Made by a program: the position numbers and the translations under genes. Of a stretch of 53,637 nucleotides of DNA, positions 1 through 9,157 are shown in pieces. The DNA comes from Nitrososphaera sp. AFS (GTDB lineage: Archaea > Thermoproteota > Nitrososphaeria > Nitrososphaerales > Nitrososphaeraceae), in contig NZ_QURE01000006.1 in the NCBI RefSeq assembly GCF_009898475.1, positions 1-53,637 on the forward strand, in the 5' to 3' direction. The first letter of the stretch is position 1; every line of letters begins with the position of its first letter. A model generated the notes under the pieces. It was given only the letters and a program-made list of their open reading frames with translations, had not been told where the DNA came from and made no database searches.

Positions 1-103
1 TTAAACTAATGTCGTATCCATAGGTATCAAACCCTCTTTCTTTTACATACTTTGCTACAGGAAGTCCTAATTGTCCTAATCCAACAATCAGAACTTTTTT
101 CAA
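1..103 (-). CDS. Nucleotide-sugar dehydrogenase, N-terminal fragment (runs off the window)
   Basis: The reverse strand encodes 34 codons before the window edge. They begin with a TTG start and contain a Rossmann dinucleotide-binding signature, KKVLIVGLGQLGLPVAKYV, followed by a short strand ending in YGYDI. This is typical of the NAD-binding domain of the UDP-glucose/GDP-mannose dehydrogenase family, which oxidises nucleotide sugars for surface glycans. Only the first beta-alpha-beta unit is visible, so substrate and even exact family remain inference; another NAD-dependent dehydrogenase is possible. An in-frame TTG farther upstream exists, but the Rossmann motif normally sits at the extreme N terminus, which favours the start at 103. 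Confidence 0.6.
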   Translation of the reverse strand, partial: MKKVLIVGLGQLGLPVAKYVKERGFDTYGYDISL

Positions 104-291
104 CTGCGCAGAAATACGTGTGTCGTTGATCTCAAGCAAATAAGTCGATATAACAGAGAAAGCTAATTATTAAAGAATTAAGAAACAATGGCAGAGAAAT
201 AATTCCCTATTAAAATTTATGTTTAGTGACTATAGAAGTGTAAATATAATACATTCAGATACAACAATATTTTCTCTTTTGATTTCTGCTC

Positions 292-942
292 ATGAATAAA
301 GCTTCCTATAGAATTTATTATTCTATCGCTTATTTCGTTTTGAATTTGCTCAATAGGATTAGGGACACAATGGATCCGTTCATGACAAAGGTCGGCACAA
401 TCTTTGCGTCTACGGGTTTATCCGCAAACTTCTTCACTTGGTTAAGTCTAATCACTTTCACACTTGCGGGAATTCTATATGCATGTCGATCACTTGTGGG
501 AGAATATTGGGTATACCTCCCACTCATAGGCAGTTGCCTAATACTATTGGGAGGCTTCCTGGATATAGTCGACGGAAGTGTAGCAAGGATAACCAAACAA
601 GTGTCAAAAAGAGGATCTTTCCTTGATTCAACAGGGGATAGAATTTCCGAAGCCGTTATATTCATCGGAATTGCTAAAGGAGGTTTTGCTGAACCGACTT
701 TATGTATGATAGCTTTGTCACTATCATTTCTCGTAAGTTATACCAGGGCCAAGGCTGAGTCTCTTCAGCTGGGCTTGGCTGGTTTAGGGCTAGGAGAGCG
801 AGCAGAGCGGCTTTTACTTTTGGCTGTTGTAAGCTTAATCCCTGTTCCCAGGGCAATGGAGTGGGCGGTAATATCAGTGTCAATTATTGCTTCTTCCACT
901 GTAATTCACAGAATTATTGTAGCAGCAAAAAAGTTAACGTAG
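292..942 (+). CDS. CDP-alcohol phosphatidyltransferase (archaeal phospholipid head-group synthase)
   Basis: A 216-residue membrane protein with several hydrophobic segments. It carries the family's catalytic signature D-x2-D-G-x2-A-R-x8-G-x3-D-x3-D at about residues 84-107 (DIVDGSVAR, then G, D and D at the expected spacing). The family transfers a phosphoalcohol onto CDP-archaeol in the membrane. In archaea of this kind the usual assignment is archaetidylinositol phosphate synthase, but head-group specificity cannot be read from the motif. The start is ATG. The gene ends 9 nt inside the convergent S26e gene. The length is normal for the family. Confidence 0.85.
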   Translation: MNKASYRIYYSIAYFVLNLLNRIRDTMDPFMTKVGTIFASTGLSANFFTWLSLITFTLAGILYACRSLVGEYWVYLPLIGSCLILLGGFLDIVDGSVARITKQVSKRGSFLDSTGDRISEAVIFIGIAKGGFAEPTLCMIALSLSFLVSYTRAKAESLQLGLAGLGLGERAERLLLLAVVSLIPVPRAMEWAVISVSIIASSTVIHRIIVAAKKLT

Positions 943-1221
943 TCTACCGGCGGTCCGCCGATCTAATTCAGACCTTACTTTGACTATACCCCTATGAACA
1001 GCACACGAGACACAATAGAACTTTACATCAGTAGAAGGTGCTATGTATGCCCCCTGCGATCGCAGTTCTTTTGCGAGCATGGGTTCAACCAAGGTAATCC
1101 GTCCTGTCACTTTTTTTGCCTTGTCTCGTGGTACCATTGCACCACATTGACTACAATGTACTGTACTTGAGCTACCCTTTCCACCCTTTGTCCTTCCCCT
1201 GCTAGCTCGTTTTTTTGGCAT
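934..1221 (-). CDS. rps26e: 30S ribosomal protein S26e
   Basis: The 95-residue product starts with a very basic tail (PKKRASRGRTKGG) and then has a zinc-binding CSQCG motif paired with a later CVSC. This is the S26e layout, a small-subunit protein near the mRNA exit channel. S26e occurs in eukaryotes and in Thaumarchaeota/Crenarchaeota-type archaea but not in Euryarchaeota, so it is a useful lineage marker. The ATG lies about 27 nt after a TTTAAAT box, which suggests a leaderless transcript. The 3' end overlaps the convergent phosphatidyltransferase by 9 nt. Confidence 0.95.
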   Translation of the reverse strand: MPKKRASRGRTKGGKGSSSTVHCSQCGAMVPRDKAKKVTGRITLVEPMLAKELRSQGAYIAPSTDVKFYCVSCAVHRGIVKVRSELDRRTAGRLR

Positions 1222-1245
1222 TGTTTAAAATTTATTTTTCCACCC

Positions 1246-1252
1246 TTTAAAT
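1246..1252 (-). promoter_or_regulatory. TATA box of rps26e
   Basis: On the reverse strand ATTTAAA lies about 27 nt upstream of the S26e ATG, the spacing expected for an archaeal TATA box serving a leaderless transcript. Called by eye only. Confidence 0.45.
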
Positions 1253-1346
1253 CTTCTGATAATTTTGAAGTTAACCGACCATAAGATCAGAATAAATTCT
1301 CGTCTGCAAGCTAGCCAACAGTTAGAGCAACTCAAATTGGTCGATC

Positions 1347-2237
1347 CTAAAATCCGGAATAGCTAGCTTTGGCATATGAGCCTAATATCTTTATAAAGGC
1401 AGTTTTCTGCCCGATTGCTATTATCGCCTCCTTAACGAGTTCATCCTTAACGTGGCCTTCAAAATCTACATAAAAAAAATACTCCCAAGGCGTTTGCTTT
1501 TTAGGCCGCGATTCTATTTTCGACAAATTGATTCTTCGAGCAGCGAATTCTTCAAGTATGCCATACAATGCACCGGGTGCATGTTTGACTGAAAATATGA
1601 TGGAAGTACCGTCGTGGCCAGTAGGCTCAGTTTGAATCCCAGATATAACTAGAAATCTAGTAAAATTATTCTTGCTGTCCTCAATCCCTTCCTCCAAAAT
1701 CTCCATGTCATACAACTCTGCTGCTCTCTTGCTAGCAATAGCAGCCACATTCATTTTTCTATGTTGTTTGATCAATTTTACAGCACCGGCTGTGTCGTAA
1801 GCTTCATTGGTCAATAATCCTCTTCTCCGTATGTAATTCCTGCATTGGGCGAGTGCTTGGGGGTGAGAATATACAGATTTGATTTCTTCTTTCGTCTCCC
1901 CCCTGTTGCCGATTAGACAATGTATGATCCGAAGATAGATCTCCCCAGACACCGTCAGATTTGTATGGAGTAGCAAATCATAGGTTTCGTTAACACTTCC
2001 TTCTGTAGAATTCTCTATAGGAACAACTCCACATTTTGCGATCCCCCTTTCCAAACCATCGAACACTTCATGGAGAGTTTTCATTGGTACTAAGCCCGAG
2101 TTTTGAAATCGTGTAATCGTTGCTATTTCGCTAAAGGCGCCTGGCTCGCCTTGGAACGCAACTCTATCTAATAACTGACCCGACCTAAATACCTCCTCCT
2201 TGATGTATTGACGCAACTGTTTGTTTTCCATAATCAT
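1347..2237 (-). CDS. pheA: Prephenate dehydratase
   Basis: Converts prephenate to phenylpyruvate in phenylalanine synthesis. The catalytic domain begins at about residue 24 with RVAFQGEPGAFSE and contains the conserved NNFTRF (Thr-Arg-Phe) active-site motif. The C-terminal ~80 residues are an ACT domain with the ESRP signature that binds phenylalanine, so feedback inhibition is expected. There is no chorismate mutase fusion; this is the archaeal monofunctional form. The ATG start used overlaps the upstream csl4 gene by 53 nt, giving a csl4-pheA operon. A strong purine-rich AAGGAGGAGGT lies just inside the overlap, but no standard in-frame start follows it closely, so the upstream ATG at 2237 or 2231 is kept. 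Confidence 0.93.
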   Translation of the reverse strand: MIMENKQLRQYIKEEVFRSGQLLDRVAFQGEPGAFSEIATITRFQNSGLVPMKTLHEVFDGLERGIAKCGVVPIENSTEGSVNETYDLLLHTNLTVSGEIYLRIIHCLIGNRGETKEEIKSVYSHPQALAQCRNYIRRRGLLTNEAYDTAGAVKLIKQHRKMNVAAIASKRAAELYDMEILEEGIEDSKNNFTRFLVISGIQTEPTGHDGTSIIFSVKHAPGALYGILEEFAARRINLSKIESRPKKQTPWEYFFYVDFEGHVKDELVKEAIIAIGQKTAFIKILGSYAKASYSGF

Positions 2238-2796
2238 CAGTCAACTTTCTATCTTCGCTTGCACTACACTCGACGCATTTTATACCATTACCGTGAATGC
2301 GTACCGTATCTCCGCTGCAATTGGAGCAAAGCGTGTAAAGTACACCAAATTCCTTGTCATCTATTGCTATATGTATAGAAGAGTTTAGCAAGCTAATGAC
2401 GCGACCTCTTATAATATCACCTACCCGGAATATCGATCTACCTCTCCTATCACGTTCACGCCCTGAAGAGCCTACTCTTACAGATGCAATAGCAGAAAAC
2501 CCTGACGACGATTTTTTGTCATTTATATAAAGTATCCTCATAGACATCATGCTTCCGAAGAGCATTTCAATGAATCCTATAGTGATGTCGCCAATTTTCG
2601 GTATCGCTCGGGCGTTAACTTTGTCAGTCCTAGCTACGTGCTTCTTGAAATCATAAATCCTAGCTCCTATTGCAGTCGATCTGAGAGTGCCATCTAAAAC
2701 GTAAACATTTTTGCCAGCTTCGAATTCTTCAATTAAAGCAATACTATCCCCAGGCAAGGTTGGAGACCCTGACATTTTCCTAGCATGCATAGACAT
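2185..2796 (-). CDS. csl4: Exosome RNA-binding cap protein Csl4
   Basis: A 203-residue protein with the Csl4 order: an N-terminal strand-rich domain (PGDSIALIEEFEAGKNVY), a central S1 RNA-binding domain (about residues 60-150) and a C-terminal zinc ribbon with CSNC and CVEC pairs. Csl4 forms part of the trimeric RNA-binding cap of the archaeal exosome (Rrp41/Rrp42 core) that degrades or tails RNA. It is the first gene of a pair with pheA. The divergent region upstream holds a 9-bp inverted repeat at 2889-2923. Confidence 0.9.
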   Translation of the reverse strand: MSMHARKMSGSPTLPGDSIALIEEFEAGKNVYVLDGTLRSTAIGARIYDFKKHVARTDKVNARAIPKIGDITIGFIEMLFGSMMSMRILYINDKKSSSGFSAIASVRVGSSGRERDRRGRSIFRVGDIIRGRVISLLNSSIHIAIDDKEFGVLYTLCSNCSGDTVRIHGNGIKCVECSASEDRKLTDDYGKQTVASIHQGGGI

Positions 2797-2888
2797 AATT
2801 CAGCCGAATAGCTATAATAGTTTACTTACACAACGTAAAGGCCAATTCTTTGTACCTCTACTCCCAAAGCGATAAAAACTTACTTTGG

Positions 2889-2923
2889 CCATATGAAATA
2901 TTCTGCAAATGTACTTCATATGG
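2889..2923. repeat. 9-bp perfect inverted repeat between csl4 and mptE
   Basis: CCATATGAA at 2889-2897 is matched by TTCATATGG at 2915-2923 with a 17-nt spacer. It sits in the divergent intergenic region (2797-3064), nearer to csl4. It could be an operator for a dimeric regulator or an RNA hairpin. No known motif is recognised. Confidence 0.45.
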
Positions 2924-3064
2924 GATACAGGTCAAATCAGAAAATCGGGATAAACATATGACACATTAAGCTGTTTGCCATGAAAGTGTGCATACTCACA
3001 AGCAATCTATGGCTTGTATTAATATCAGCAAACAACCTATTAATAACTTACATGTAAGCTAGAT

Positions 3065-3793
3065 ATGAGATTTTCCGAATGGTTTCCTTATTATCAAGCA
3101 ATTAGACAAGAATTTGGCTTTAGCACTGAACAAGATCAAGTAGCAGCAAACATCTTATCCAAACTGATCAAACGAAAAGCACTCGGCATAAAAGTGCTAC
3201 AAAGGAAAATAGCTGGGAAGACCACGCTTATCATTGGCGCCGGTGATAGTCTAGATTCAAAGATAAAGTACATAAAGAAAAATCGAACCTATGTAAAAAT
3301 AGCAGCAAATGGCGCAACTAGGACTCTAATTGAAAATCATATTACGCCAGATATTGTTGTTACCGACTTAGACAGCGATCCTGCAGTTTTGAAGAAGGCT
3401 GAGAAGGCGGGTGCAATAATGGTAGTTCACGGTCACTCAGATAACATTCAAGCTCTAAAGACTTTGGTTCCAAAGTTTAGACGGGTTTTGGGCACCACAC
3501 AAGTAATGCCTGTAGAAAGCGTTTTTAATTTTGGAGGATTTACAGATGGCGATCGGTGTGTGTTCATGGCAGATGAGCTCGGGGCCAAAGAGATCATTCT
3601 GGTTGGAATGGAATTTGGTGATCGAATTGGACAGTCTTCAAAAAATATAATAACCGACGTAGAACTAAAGAGAGCAAAACTAAAGACTGGTAAGCGACTT
3701 CTTGAAATGCTTGCAAAACGTTCACGGTCCCACTTGTTCGACACTTCAGCTAGGCCGATTAGGGGATTCACACACCTGGACTCTAGCTCTTAA
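3065..3793 (+). CDS. mptE: MptE-like 6-hydroxymethyl-7,8-dihydropterin pyrophosphokinase
   Basis: This 242-residue protein has the DUF115/MptE core: a glycine-rich TTLIIGAGDSLD (about residues 55-66), then ANGATRTLIE, PDIVVTDLDSDP and VVHGHSDN, then a C-terminal LVGMEFGD. In archaea MptE pyrophosphorylates 6-hydroxymethyl-dihydropterin for pterin or folate-like cofactor synthesis. The DLD and HGH motifs are the metal and substrate region of the family. The ATG start at 3065 gives the normal length. The gene stands alone, with about 240 nt before the next start. Confidence 0.85.
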   Translation: MRFSEWFPYYQAIRQEFGFSTEQDQVAANILSKLIKRKALGIKVLQRKIAGKTTLIIGAGDSLDSKIKYIKKNRTYVKIAANGATRTLIENHITPDIVVTDLDSDPAVLKKAEKAGAIMVVHGHSDNIQALKTLVPKFRRVLGTTQVMPVESVFNFGGFTDGDRCVFMADELGAKEIILVGMEFGDRIGQSSKNIITDVELKRAKLKTGKRLLEMLAKRSRSHLFDTSARPIRGFTHLDSSS

Positions 3794-4033
3794 CAGACTT
3801 GCTCTGATATTCTTTCACCTAGACCCATCTGCACATTGATTATTATAGTAAGGTAGAGGCGAGTGCTTTATAGCACTTACCAAGAAAGAGATAGGAAATA
3901 GTCGAACCTGTTTTCAAAGGCAGTGGACGAATGTGATTGAACCAGAAACCACCAGGCTTCAATGACAAGTAGGTTAGGCATAGCAATACTAAATGTGAAA
4001 ACCTATTATAGCTTATGCATCAATTTGCCTGCA

Positions 4034-4735
4034 ATGTCGAATATTTCTGAAGAGGATGTTAGACGCGCCGCCGATATTCGAGAATGGCTCACAAAGCAGA
4101 TAGGTGACAAACAAGAAGAAATTGAACGTTTGCGCACTATTTTGTTAATTATAGATATGTTGTTAAAACGAGGTAGTTTTAAAACTGCCGCAAGTCTTGG
4201 AACCCTTTCAACGATTCCCTCGAAGAAATTTTCGGAAGCTTCGTCTTCGAATAGAAGTCATGATGAAGTAAACACGATTTCAGAGAGCGACAGTCCGGAA
4301 TCAGAATTAGGGAAGTCGATCCCCTTACAGAGCCATCAAAACGAACCCAGAGATCAAGGAAGGGGAGAGAGATATTTAGAGACCAAGGAGCTCCGACGCA
4401 TTAAAGATAATCTTCTACTTTGTACTGCGTCGATCTCTTCTGCTTACGTAGAAATAATCCCTGCGGAAGGAATTATGTTGAGCGTCGAAATCCAGCCCTT
4501 TAAGTCATTTTTCCAGAACAGAATATTAGAAGGAATGAGATCGAGAGATTTGGAGAAAGCAAACAAGGGTGAAATCTCGGAAACCGACTGTCTTAGCTAT
4601 CAAATTGATACAGATGATGAATCTCACATAAGGAGAATCGTAATCAGAAATTATAGAGCAAGAGATCGACTAAACGAGATATTCAATACTTGCACTTGGG
4701 TGCTAACGAGAATGGTGGAACGGAAGGGTGGATAA
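4034..4735 (+). CDS. Conserved-type hypothetical protein upstream of guaA
   Basis: About 233 residues from the ATG at 4034; the frame is open back to 3962, but the extra residues look non-coding. The N terminus is helical and charged (EEDVRRAADIREWLTKQIGDKQEEIERL), suggesting a short coiled coil. A low-complexity Ser/Glu-rich linker follows at roughly residues 65-115. The C-terminal ~110 residues are a compact mixed alpha/beta region (LLLCTASISSAYVEIIPAEG). I do not recognise the family. It ends 2 nt before the guaA start, so the two are probably co-transcribed and translationally coupled. No catalytic motif is visible. Confidence 0.75.
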   Translation: MSNISEEDVRRAADIREWLTKQIGDKQEEIERLRTILLIIDMLLKRGSFKTAASLGTLSTIPSKKFSEASSSNRSHDEVNTISESDSPESELGKSIPLQSHQNEPRDQGRGERYLETKELRRIKDNLLLCTASISSAYVEIIPAEGIMLSVEIQPFKSFFQNRILEGMRSRDLEKANKGEISETDCLSYQIDTDDESHIRRIVIRNYRARDRLNEIFNTCTWVLTRMVERKGG

Positions 4736-4737
4736 CG

Positions 4738-6276
4738 GTGGAACTGGATAAAATTATTGTGTTCGACTTCGGATCTCAGTATAGTAACCTTATTTGCCGA
4801 AGGGTTCGCGAAGCAAACGTCTACTGTGAATTATTACCCTTTGATACTTCTGCGGAGGAGATTGGAAAGATGCGTCCAAGCGGAATTATTTTTTCTGGCG
4901 GGCCTTCCAGCGTTTATTTCAAGAATTCACCCAGACCGGATAAGAAAATATTCGAAATGGGAATTCCAATTTTGGGAATATGCTATGGGCACCAGCTTAT
5001 CGTGGATAGGTTTGGAGGGGTAGTAAGAAAGTCCGATGGTAGAGAGTACGGACATGCTGACCTAATTGTGGACAACAAGACCGATCTCTTCAATGGGTTG
5101 GCTGATAGGATAAAGTGTTGGATGAGCCATGGGGATGCTGCTGAAATGCTCCCTCCAGGATTCGAAATATTGGGTCATACTGAAAACTCATTCTCCGCTG
5201 CGATAGCAAATCGGCAAAGAAAGGTTTATGGTATCCAATTTCATCCCGAGGTTGTTCACACAGAACACGGAATAGAAATATTAAAGAACTTTGTCCGGAC
5301 GATAAGCAAGGCAAAACCTTCCTGGAACATGAAAAGTTTCACTGAAGCGGCAATAGATGAGATCAAACAAAAGGTTGGTGAAGAAAAAGTACTGTGTGCT
5401 TTGAGTGGAGGCATTGATTCCGCCACTGTTGCCATGCTCTTGGATAAAGCTATAGGTGAGAACCTAAAGTGCGTGTTCGTGGATCATGGACTACTTCGCG
5501 AGAATGAGTCAGCTTTGGTGAGCAAATTGTTCAAGCAACACTTGCAAAGTGAAGTAATATACGTGAATGCGGAAAAGCAATTCCTTGAAAAGTTGAAGGG
5601 GATTTCTGATCCCGAAATGAAGCGCAGGATTATCGGAGAAGAATTTGCAAGAGTGTTTATGGACGTTGTGAAAGAAAACGGGCCATTCCAGTGGCTTGCT
5701 CAAGGGACACTCTATCCAGATGTAATTGAAAGCGGGGTCTCAAAAGGTCCGGCTTCGGCGATAAAAAGCCACCACAATGTGGCCGGCCTTCCAGAGTGGC
5801 TTAGTTTAAAAACCATTGAACCGTTGAGGACATTATACAAGGATGAAGTTAGACGCGTCGCAAGGCTTCTGGGCATGCCAAATGAATTCATACAGAGACA
5901 CCCATTTCCAGGTCCTGGCTTGGCTGTCAGAATAATTGGAGAAGTGACTAGCGAAAAAATACGGATAGCTAAAAGTGCCAGCAAAATTATAGAAGAAGAA
6001 CTAGTCGCATCAGGTCTCTACCACAATGTTTGGCAGGCCTTTGCTTCGGTTGGCGACGATAGAGCGGTAGGCGTGGTGGGAGATCAGCGGCTCTACGGCC
6101 ATATAGTTATCATCAGAATCGTCGAGTCGATTGATGCCATGACGGCGGATTGGTGTAGATTGCCATATGATCTACTAAGAAGGTTAAGTGATAGAATTAC
6201 TAACGAAGTGGAAGATGTCTCATGGGTCACATATGCGGTCTCGAGCAAGCCACCATCGACAATCGAGCCGCAATAG
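4738..6276 (+). CDS. guaA: GMP synthase (glutamine-hydrolysing)
   Basis: Aminates XMP to GMP. The N-terminal class I glutamine amidotransferase has the nucleophile elbow GICYGHQ (Cys about 82) and the FHPEV histidine. The ATP-pyrophosphatase domain has the PP-loop ALSGGIDSAT, and the C-terminal dimerisation domain ends in the usual VSSKPPSTIEPQ type. The fused 512-residue form is used, not the split subunits of many Euryarchaeota. The GTG at 4738 is chosen because it follows GGAAGGGTGG and puts the glutamine domain at the N terminus; the longer frame from 4690 adds a non-homologous stretch overlapping the previous gene. The gene is intact, unlike guaB in this window. Confidence 0.97.
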   Translation: MELDKIIVFDFGSQYSNLICRRVREANVYCELLPFDTSAEEIGKMRPSGIIFSGGPSSVYFKNSPRPDKKIFEMGIPILGICYGHQLIVDRFGGVVRKSDGREYGHADLIVDNKTDLFNGLADRIKCWMSHGDAAEMLPPGFEILGHTENSFSAAIANRQRKVYGIQFHPEVVHTEHGIEILKNFVRTISKAKPSWNMKSFTEAAIDEIKQKVGEEKVLCALSGGIDSATVAMLLDKAIGENLKCVFVDHGLLRENESALVSKLFKQHLQSEVIYVNAEKQFLEKLKGISDPEMKRRIIGEEFARVFMDVVKENGPFQWLAQGTLYPDVIESGVSKGPASAIKSHHNVAGLPEWLSLKTIEPLRTLYKDEVRRVARLLGMPNEFIQRHPFPGPGLAVRIIGEVTSEKIRIAKSASKIIEEELVASGLYHNVWQAFASVGDDRAVGVVGDQRLYGHIVIIRIVESIDAMTADWCRLPYDLLRRLSDRITNEVEDVSWVTYAVSSKPPSTIEPQ

Positions 6277-6726
6277 CCTTCAGAATTGATGATTCTTGGT
6301 ATAAACTGAAGTAAAATTGTAACATTCAAGGTTATGCTAGTACCATCCTAGCTTAACTTTGAATCTTAGATATAAGAATACGAGGTAACGAATTGTGAGG
6401 TAAACTTTATTTCCTGTATACTTCCGAATTCGTAGGAGTCTATATTTTAGGAACGACATCCAACTCTATTTGTGAAGTCATTATCTATTAACTTCTTCGT
6501 AAACAACGTCTCGGTTTGCGAGGAAATCGAATAAGCGCACTATGTGTCCCCGTTATCGCTTCGAGCCTCTTCAAGAAAAGAGAATTTTTGTGGAAGACGA
6601 CTGTATTACTAAGTAGCAGGCGAATAACAATAAAACGGATAATTAATACTGAAATACCAAAGTTTACTTTGTGCATTTGTAAAACGCATATACATTTATG
6701 GACACTTCAATTTGATATATTGATTC
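6277..6726. other. Intergenic region, guaA to aminotransferase
   Basis: 450 nt without a convincing gene. Short frames on both strands (for example 6516-6740) lack a start signal and a protein-like composition. No tRNA-like cloverleaf was seen. A TATA-like CATTTATGG near 6691-6700 lies about 30 nt upstream of the aminotransferase ATG and could be its promoter. Confidence 0.5.
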
Positions 6727-7827
6727 ATGATTTCCATTAATCAGCCGTGGATTGGAGAGGAAGAAAAGTTAGAAGTTATGAAAGTGCTTGAAGAAAATGC
6801 ACTAACGTCAGCATCGAATGATGGAGGAAAACGAGTTCAAATTCTGGAAACCCTCTTGGAGCGCTTTCTCAACATCGACAATGTAATAGTTTTAAACTCT
6901 GGAACCGCCGCAATATATGCCGCTTTGCTTTGCCTAGGGATCGGACCAGGCGATGAAGTACTCTTGCCTTCATTCACGTTCGTTGCCACAGCAAATTCGG
7001 TGATCGCAACCGGGGCAAAACCTGTTTTTGTAGACATAAATACAAAAGATTACACCATGGACATAAAGGACCTAAAGGAAAAGATCACAAAGAGATCAAA
7101 AGCAATCATGCCTGTACATCTTTATGGTCATCCAGCGGATATGGAAGAAATCTTAGAGGTTGCCGCCACGCAATCATTGGAGGTAATTGAAGATGCATGC
7201 CAGTCACTTGGCTCGACGTATGATAATCTACAAACTGGAACAATTGGAAAAATTGGTTGCTTTAGCTTTTATGCAAGCAAGGTCTTGACAGCCGGTGAGG
7301 GCGGCGCGGTATCGACTAAAGACAAGGAGTTGGCATCTATACTAAAAATGATTAGGAATCACGGTATGCTTGAAGGTAATGACACCAGAAGACTAGGTTT
7401 AAACCTGAGACTCCCCGAGTTATGCGCTGCTATAGCCTCGGTGCAAATGAACAGATTACCAGCACTTCTGGGTGGTAGGAGAAAAAATTCAAAAATATTG
7501 ACGGAGTTGCTTTCTTCGATCCATGGCAAGTTGAATATTCCTTTTGAGAGTGAGAGGAAAAAGTTCAACTGGTACTTGTATACAGTTGCCTTTCAGAGCG
7601 AAAGTACTCGCGACAAGATCCAAAATGCACTTATTCATGAGGGAATCGCAGCAACCATATACTATGCTCCGCCAGTTCATAAGACCCCTTATTATAGTAA
7701 TGTCGGCCTGGTTCATCTTCCCAATACTGATTGGGCAGCATCCCACGTTCTTTCCTTGCCCGTTCATCCTCGCCTTTCAGAAGAAGACATGAACCTTATC
7801 GTCAACTGTATCAAAAAGAAAATTTGA
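6727..7827 (+). CDS. DegT/DnrJ/EryC1/StrS-type PLP sugar aminotransferase
   Basis: A 366-residue fold-type I PLP enzyme. It shows LNSGTAAIYAAL near the N terminus, the EDACQSLGS motif whose Asp contacts the PLP ring nitrogen, and the Schiff-base lysine in FYASKVLTAGEGGAV. The family transaminates keto-sugars on nucleotide carriers for glycan or lipopolysaccharide-like products. The exact substrate cannot be read. The start is ATG. A 43-nt gap separates it from the ArsA ATPase on the same strand; a functional link is not obvious. Confidence 0.9.
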   Translation: MISINQPWIGEEEKLEVMKVLEENALTSASNDGGKRVQILETLLERFLNIDNVIVLNSGTAAIYAALLCLGIGPGDEVLLPSFTFVATANSVIATGAKPVFVDINTKDYTMDIKDLKEKITKRSKAIMPVHLYGHPADMEEILEVAATQSLEVIEDACQSLGSTYDNLQTGTIGKIGCFSFYASKVLTAGEGGAVSTKDKELASILKMIRNHGMLEGNDTRRLGLNLRLPELCAAIASVQMNRLPALLGGRRKNSKILTELLSSIHGKLNIPFESERKKFNWYLYTVAFQSESTRDKIQNALIHEGIAATIYYAPPVHKTPYYSNVGLVHLPNTDWAASHVLSLPVHPRLSEEDMNLIVNCIKKKI

Positions 7828-7870
7828 AATCACCCTATATTCACTTTATTTCTCGGCATAACGCGAAGAC

Positions 7871-9076
7871 ATGCGATTAATAATTTATACTGGCAAAGGT
7901 GGCACTGGAAAAACCGTAAGTGCGTGTTCTACAGCAATTTTGATTGCAGAAAAGGGATCACGTACGTTGCTTCTATCTTCTGACCCTGCTCACACTCTGG
8001 CCGATGCTTTGATTAGGCCAGATCTTGGCACGGAACCAAAGGAGGTTATTCCTAATTTGCAAGCAGTTCAAGTTGATCCGCTGGTTGAGATGAACAAACA
8101 CTATTCGAGTATCCTCTCCTATGCTGCGTCTATGCTTCATACAAAGGGTTTAGACGAAACATTGGCATATGAGCTTGCCATGTTACCAGGGATGACTCAG
8201 CTGTTCTCATTGCTAATGATCGAAAATGTCGCCAGAACAAAATCCTTTGATACAATAGTTCTGGATATGGCGGCATCGGGTGAGGCGTTGAGATACCTAT
8301 TTTTGCCGAAAATTGCTGGGAGCGTTGGACGAAAGCTTAGCAGTTTGGCTGGAGTTTTCAGCGGTTTTTCTAAGATATTCCAACCATTTGCGAAGGCTTC
8401 AGGGGTGCCAGAAGGGGTCTTGGAAAATGAGCTCGAGTTGTTGGATAGGCTGGGCAGGCTCAGTAAACTAATGGTAGATCGAGATCAAACTACCATCAGA
8501 CTAGTCGTCAATCCTGACACTTTTAGCATCGAGAATGCTAAAAGAACATTCATGTCTGCAAGTCTATACGGTATGAGCGTAGATCTTGTGGTAATTAACA
8601 AAATCATGCCGGTAGGGAGTCCTGACCCTTACTATTCTCGCTGGGCTGAGTCCCAAAGATTGAAGGTAGAAAATGCAAAGGCCAGCTTTTATCCACTTCC
8701 AGTAAGGGAAGTTAAGCTCTATGACAATGAGCTAATAGGCGTGGATATGTTGCGGGAAAACGGCCGCGTGCTCTTCGAAACGAGTCATCCAGCCGAAGTC
8801 CTCTTCAAGGGAGATTCATATAGGTTTCACAAAGAAGGATCATCATTTCTAATGAACGTCAAGGTTCCATTCACCAAAAAGGATGACTTTGATGTAGAAC
8901 GCTATGGAGATCAGATCACCATAAAGGTAAAAAATCAAACTGGTTTTATGATCAATACAATACCTTTGCCTGCTATAACCTTTAACATGAAACTTAGCAA
9001 GGCTAAGTTAGTTGGAGACGAGCTTGTCATTATATTTGAGGACACTGCCTATTCAGGAAAAAATACGAAAGCATAG
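7871..9076 (+). CDS. ArsA/Get3-family ATPase with C-terminal HSP20-like domain
   Basis: A 401-residue deviant-Walker P-loop ATPase: GKGGTGKT at residues 8-15 (signature lysine), SSDPAHTLADAL (switch/A-loop), then VLDMAASGEALR. The last ~75 residues (from about 325) form a beta-rich, alpha-crystallin-like module seen fused to archaeal ArsA homologues. The family includes arsenite-pump ATPases and Get3/TRC40 tail-anchor targeting factors. No arsB, arsC or arsR lies nearby, so a targeting or redox-chaperone role seems likelier than arsenic export. A ferredoxin gene with its own promoter follows 81 nt later. Confidence 0.88.
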   Translation: MRLIIYTGKGGTGKTVSACSTAILIAEKGSRTLLLSSDPAHTLADALIRPDLGTEPKEVIPNLQAVQVDPLVEMNKHYSSILSYAASMLHTKGLDETLAYELAMLPGMTQLFSLLMIENVARTKSFDTIVLDMAASGEALRYLFLPKIAGSVGRKLSSLAGVFSGFSKIFQPFAKASGVPEGVLENELELLDRLGRLSKLMVDRDQTTIRLVVNPDTFSIENAKRTFMSASLYGMSVDLVVINKIMPVGSPDPYYSRWAESQRLKVENAKASFYPLPVREVKLYDNELIGVDMLRENGRVLFETSHPAEVLFKGDSYRFHKEGSSFLMNVKVPFTKKDDFDVERYGDQITIKVKNQTGFMINTIPLPAITFNMKLSKAKLVGDELVIIFEDTAYSGKNTKA

Positions 9077-9121
9077 AGCGTAGCAAGTCCTAATCCCAGT
9101 TCCAGTTGAGCCCACACATGA

Positions 9122-9129
9122 TTTATATA
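9122..9129 (+). promoter_or_regulatory. TATA box of the ferredoxin gene
   Basis: TTTATATA lies about 33 nt upstream of the ferredoxin ATG, with an AT-rich flank. This fits an archaeal promoter giving a leader of only a few nucleotides. Called by eye. Confidence 0.5.
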
Positions 9130-9157
9130 ATATGAGATCACGATTAACAGCAGATAT

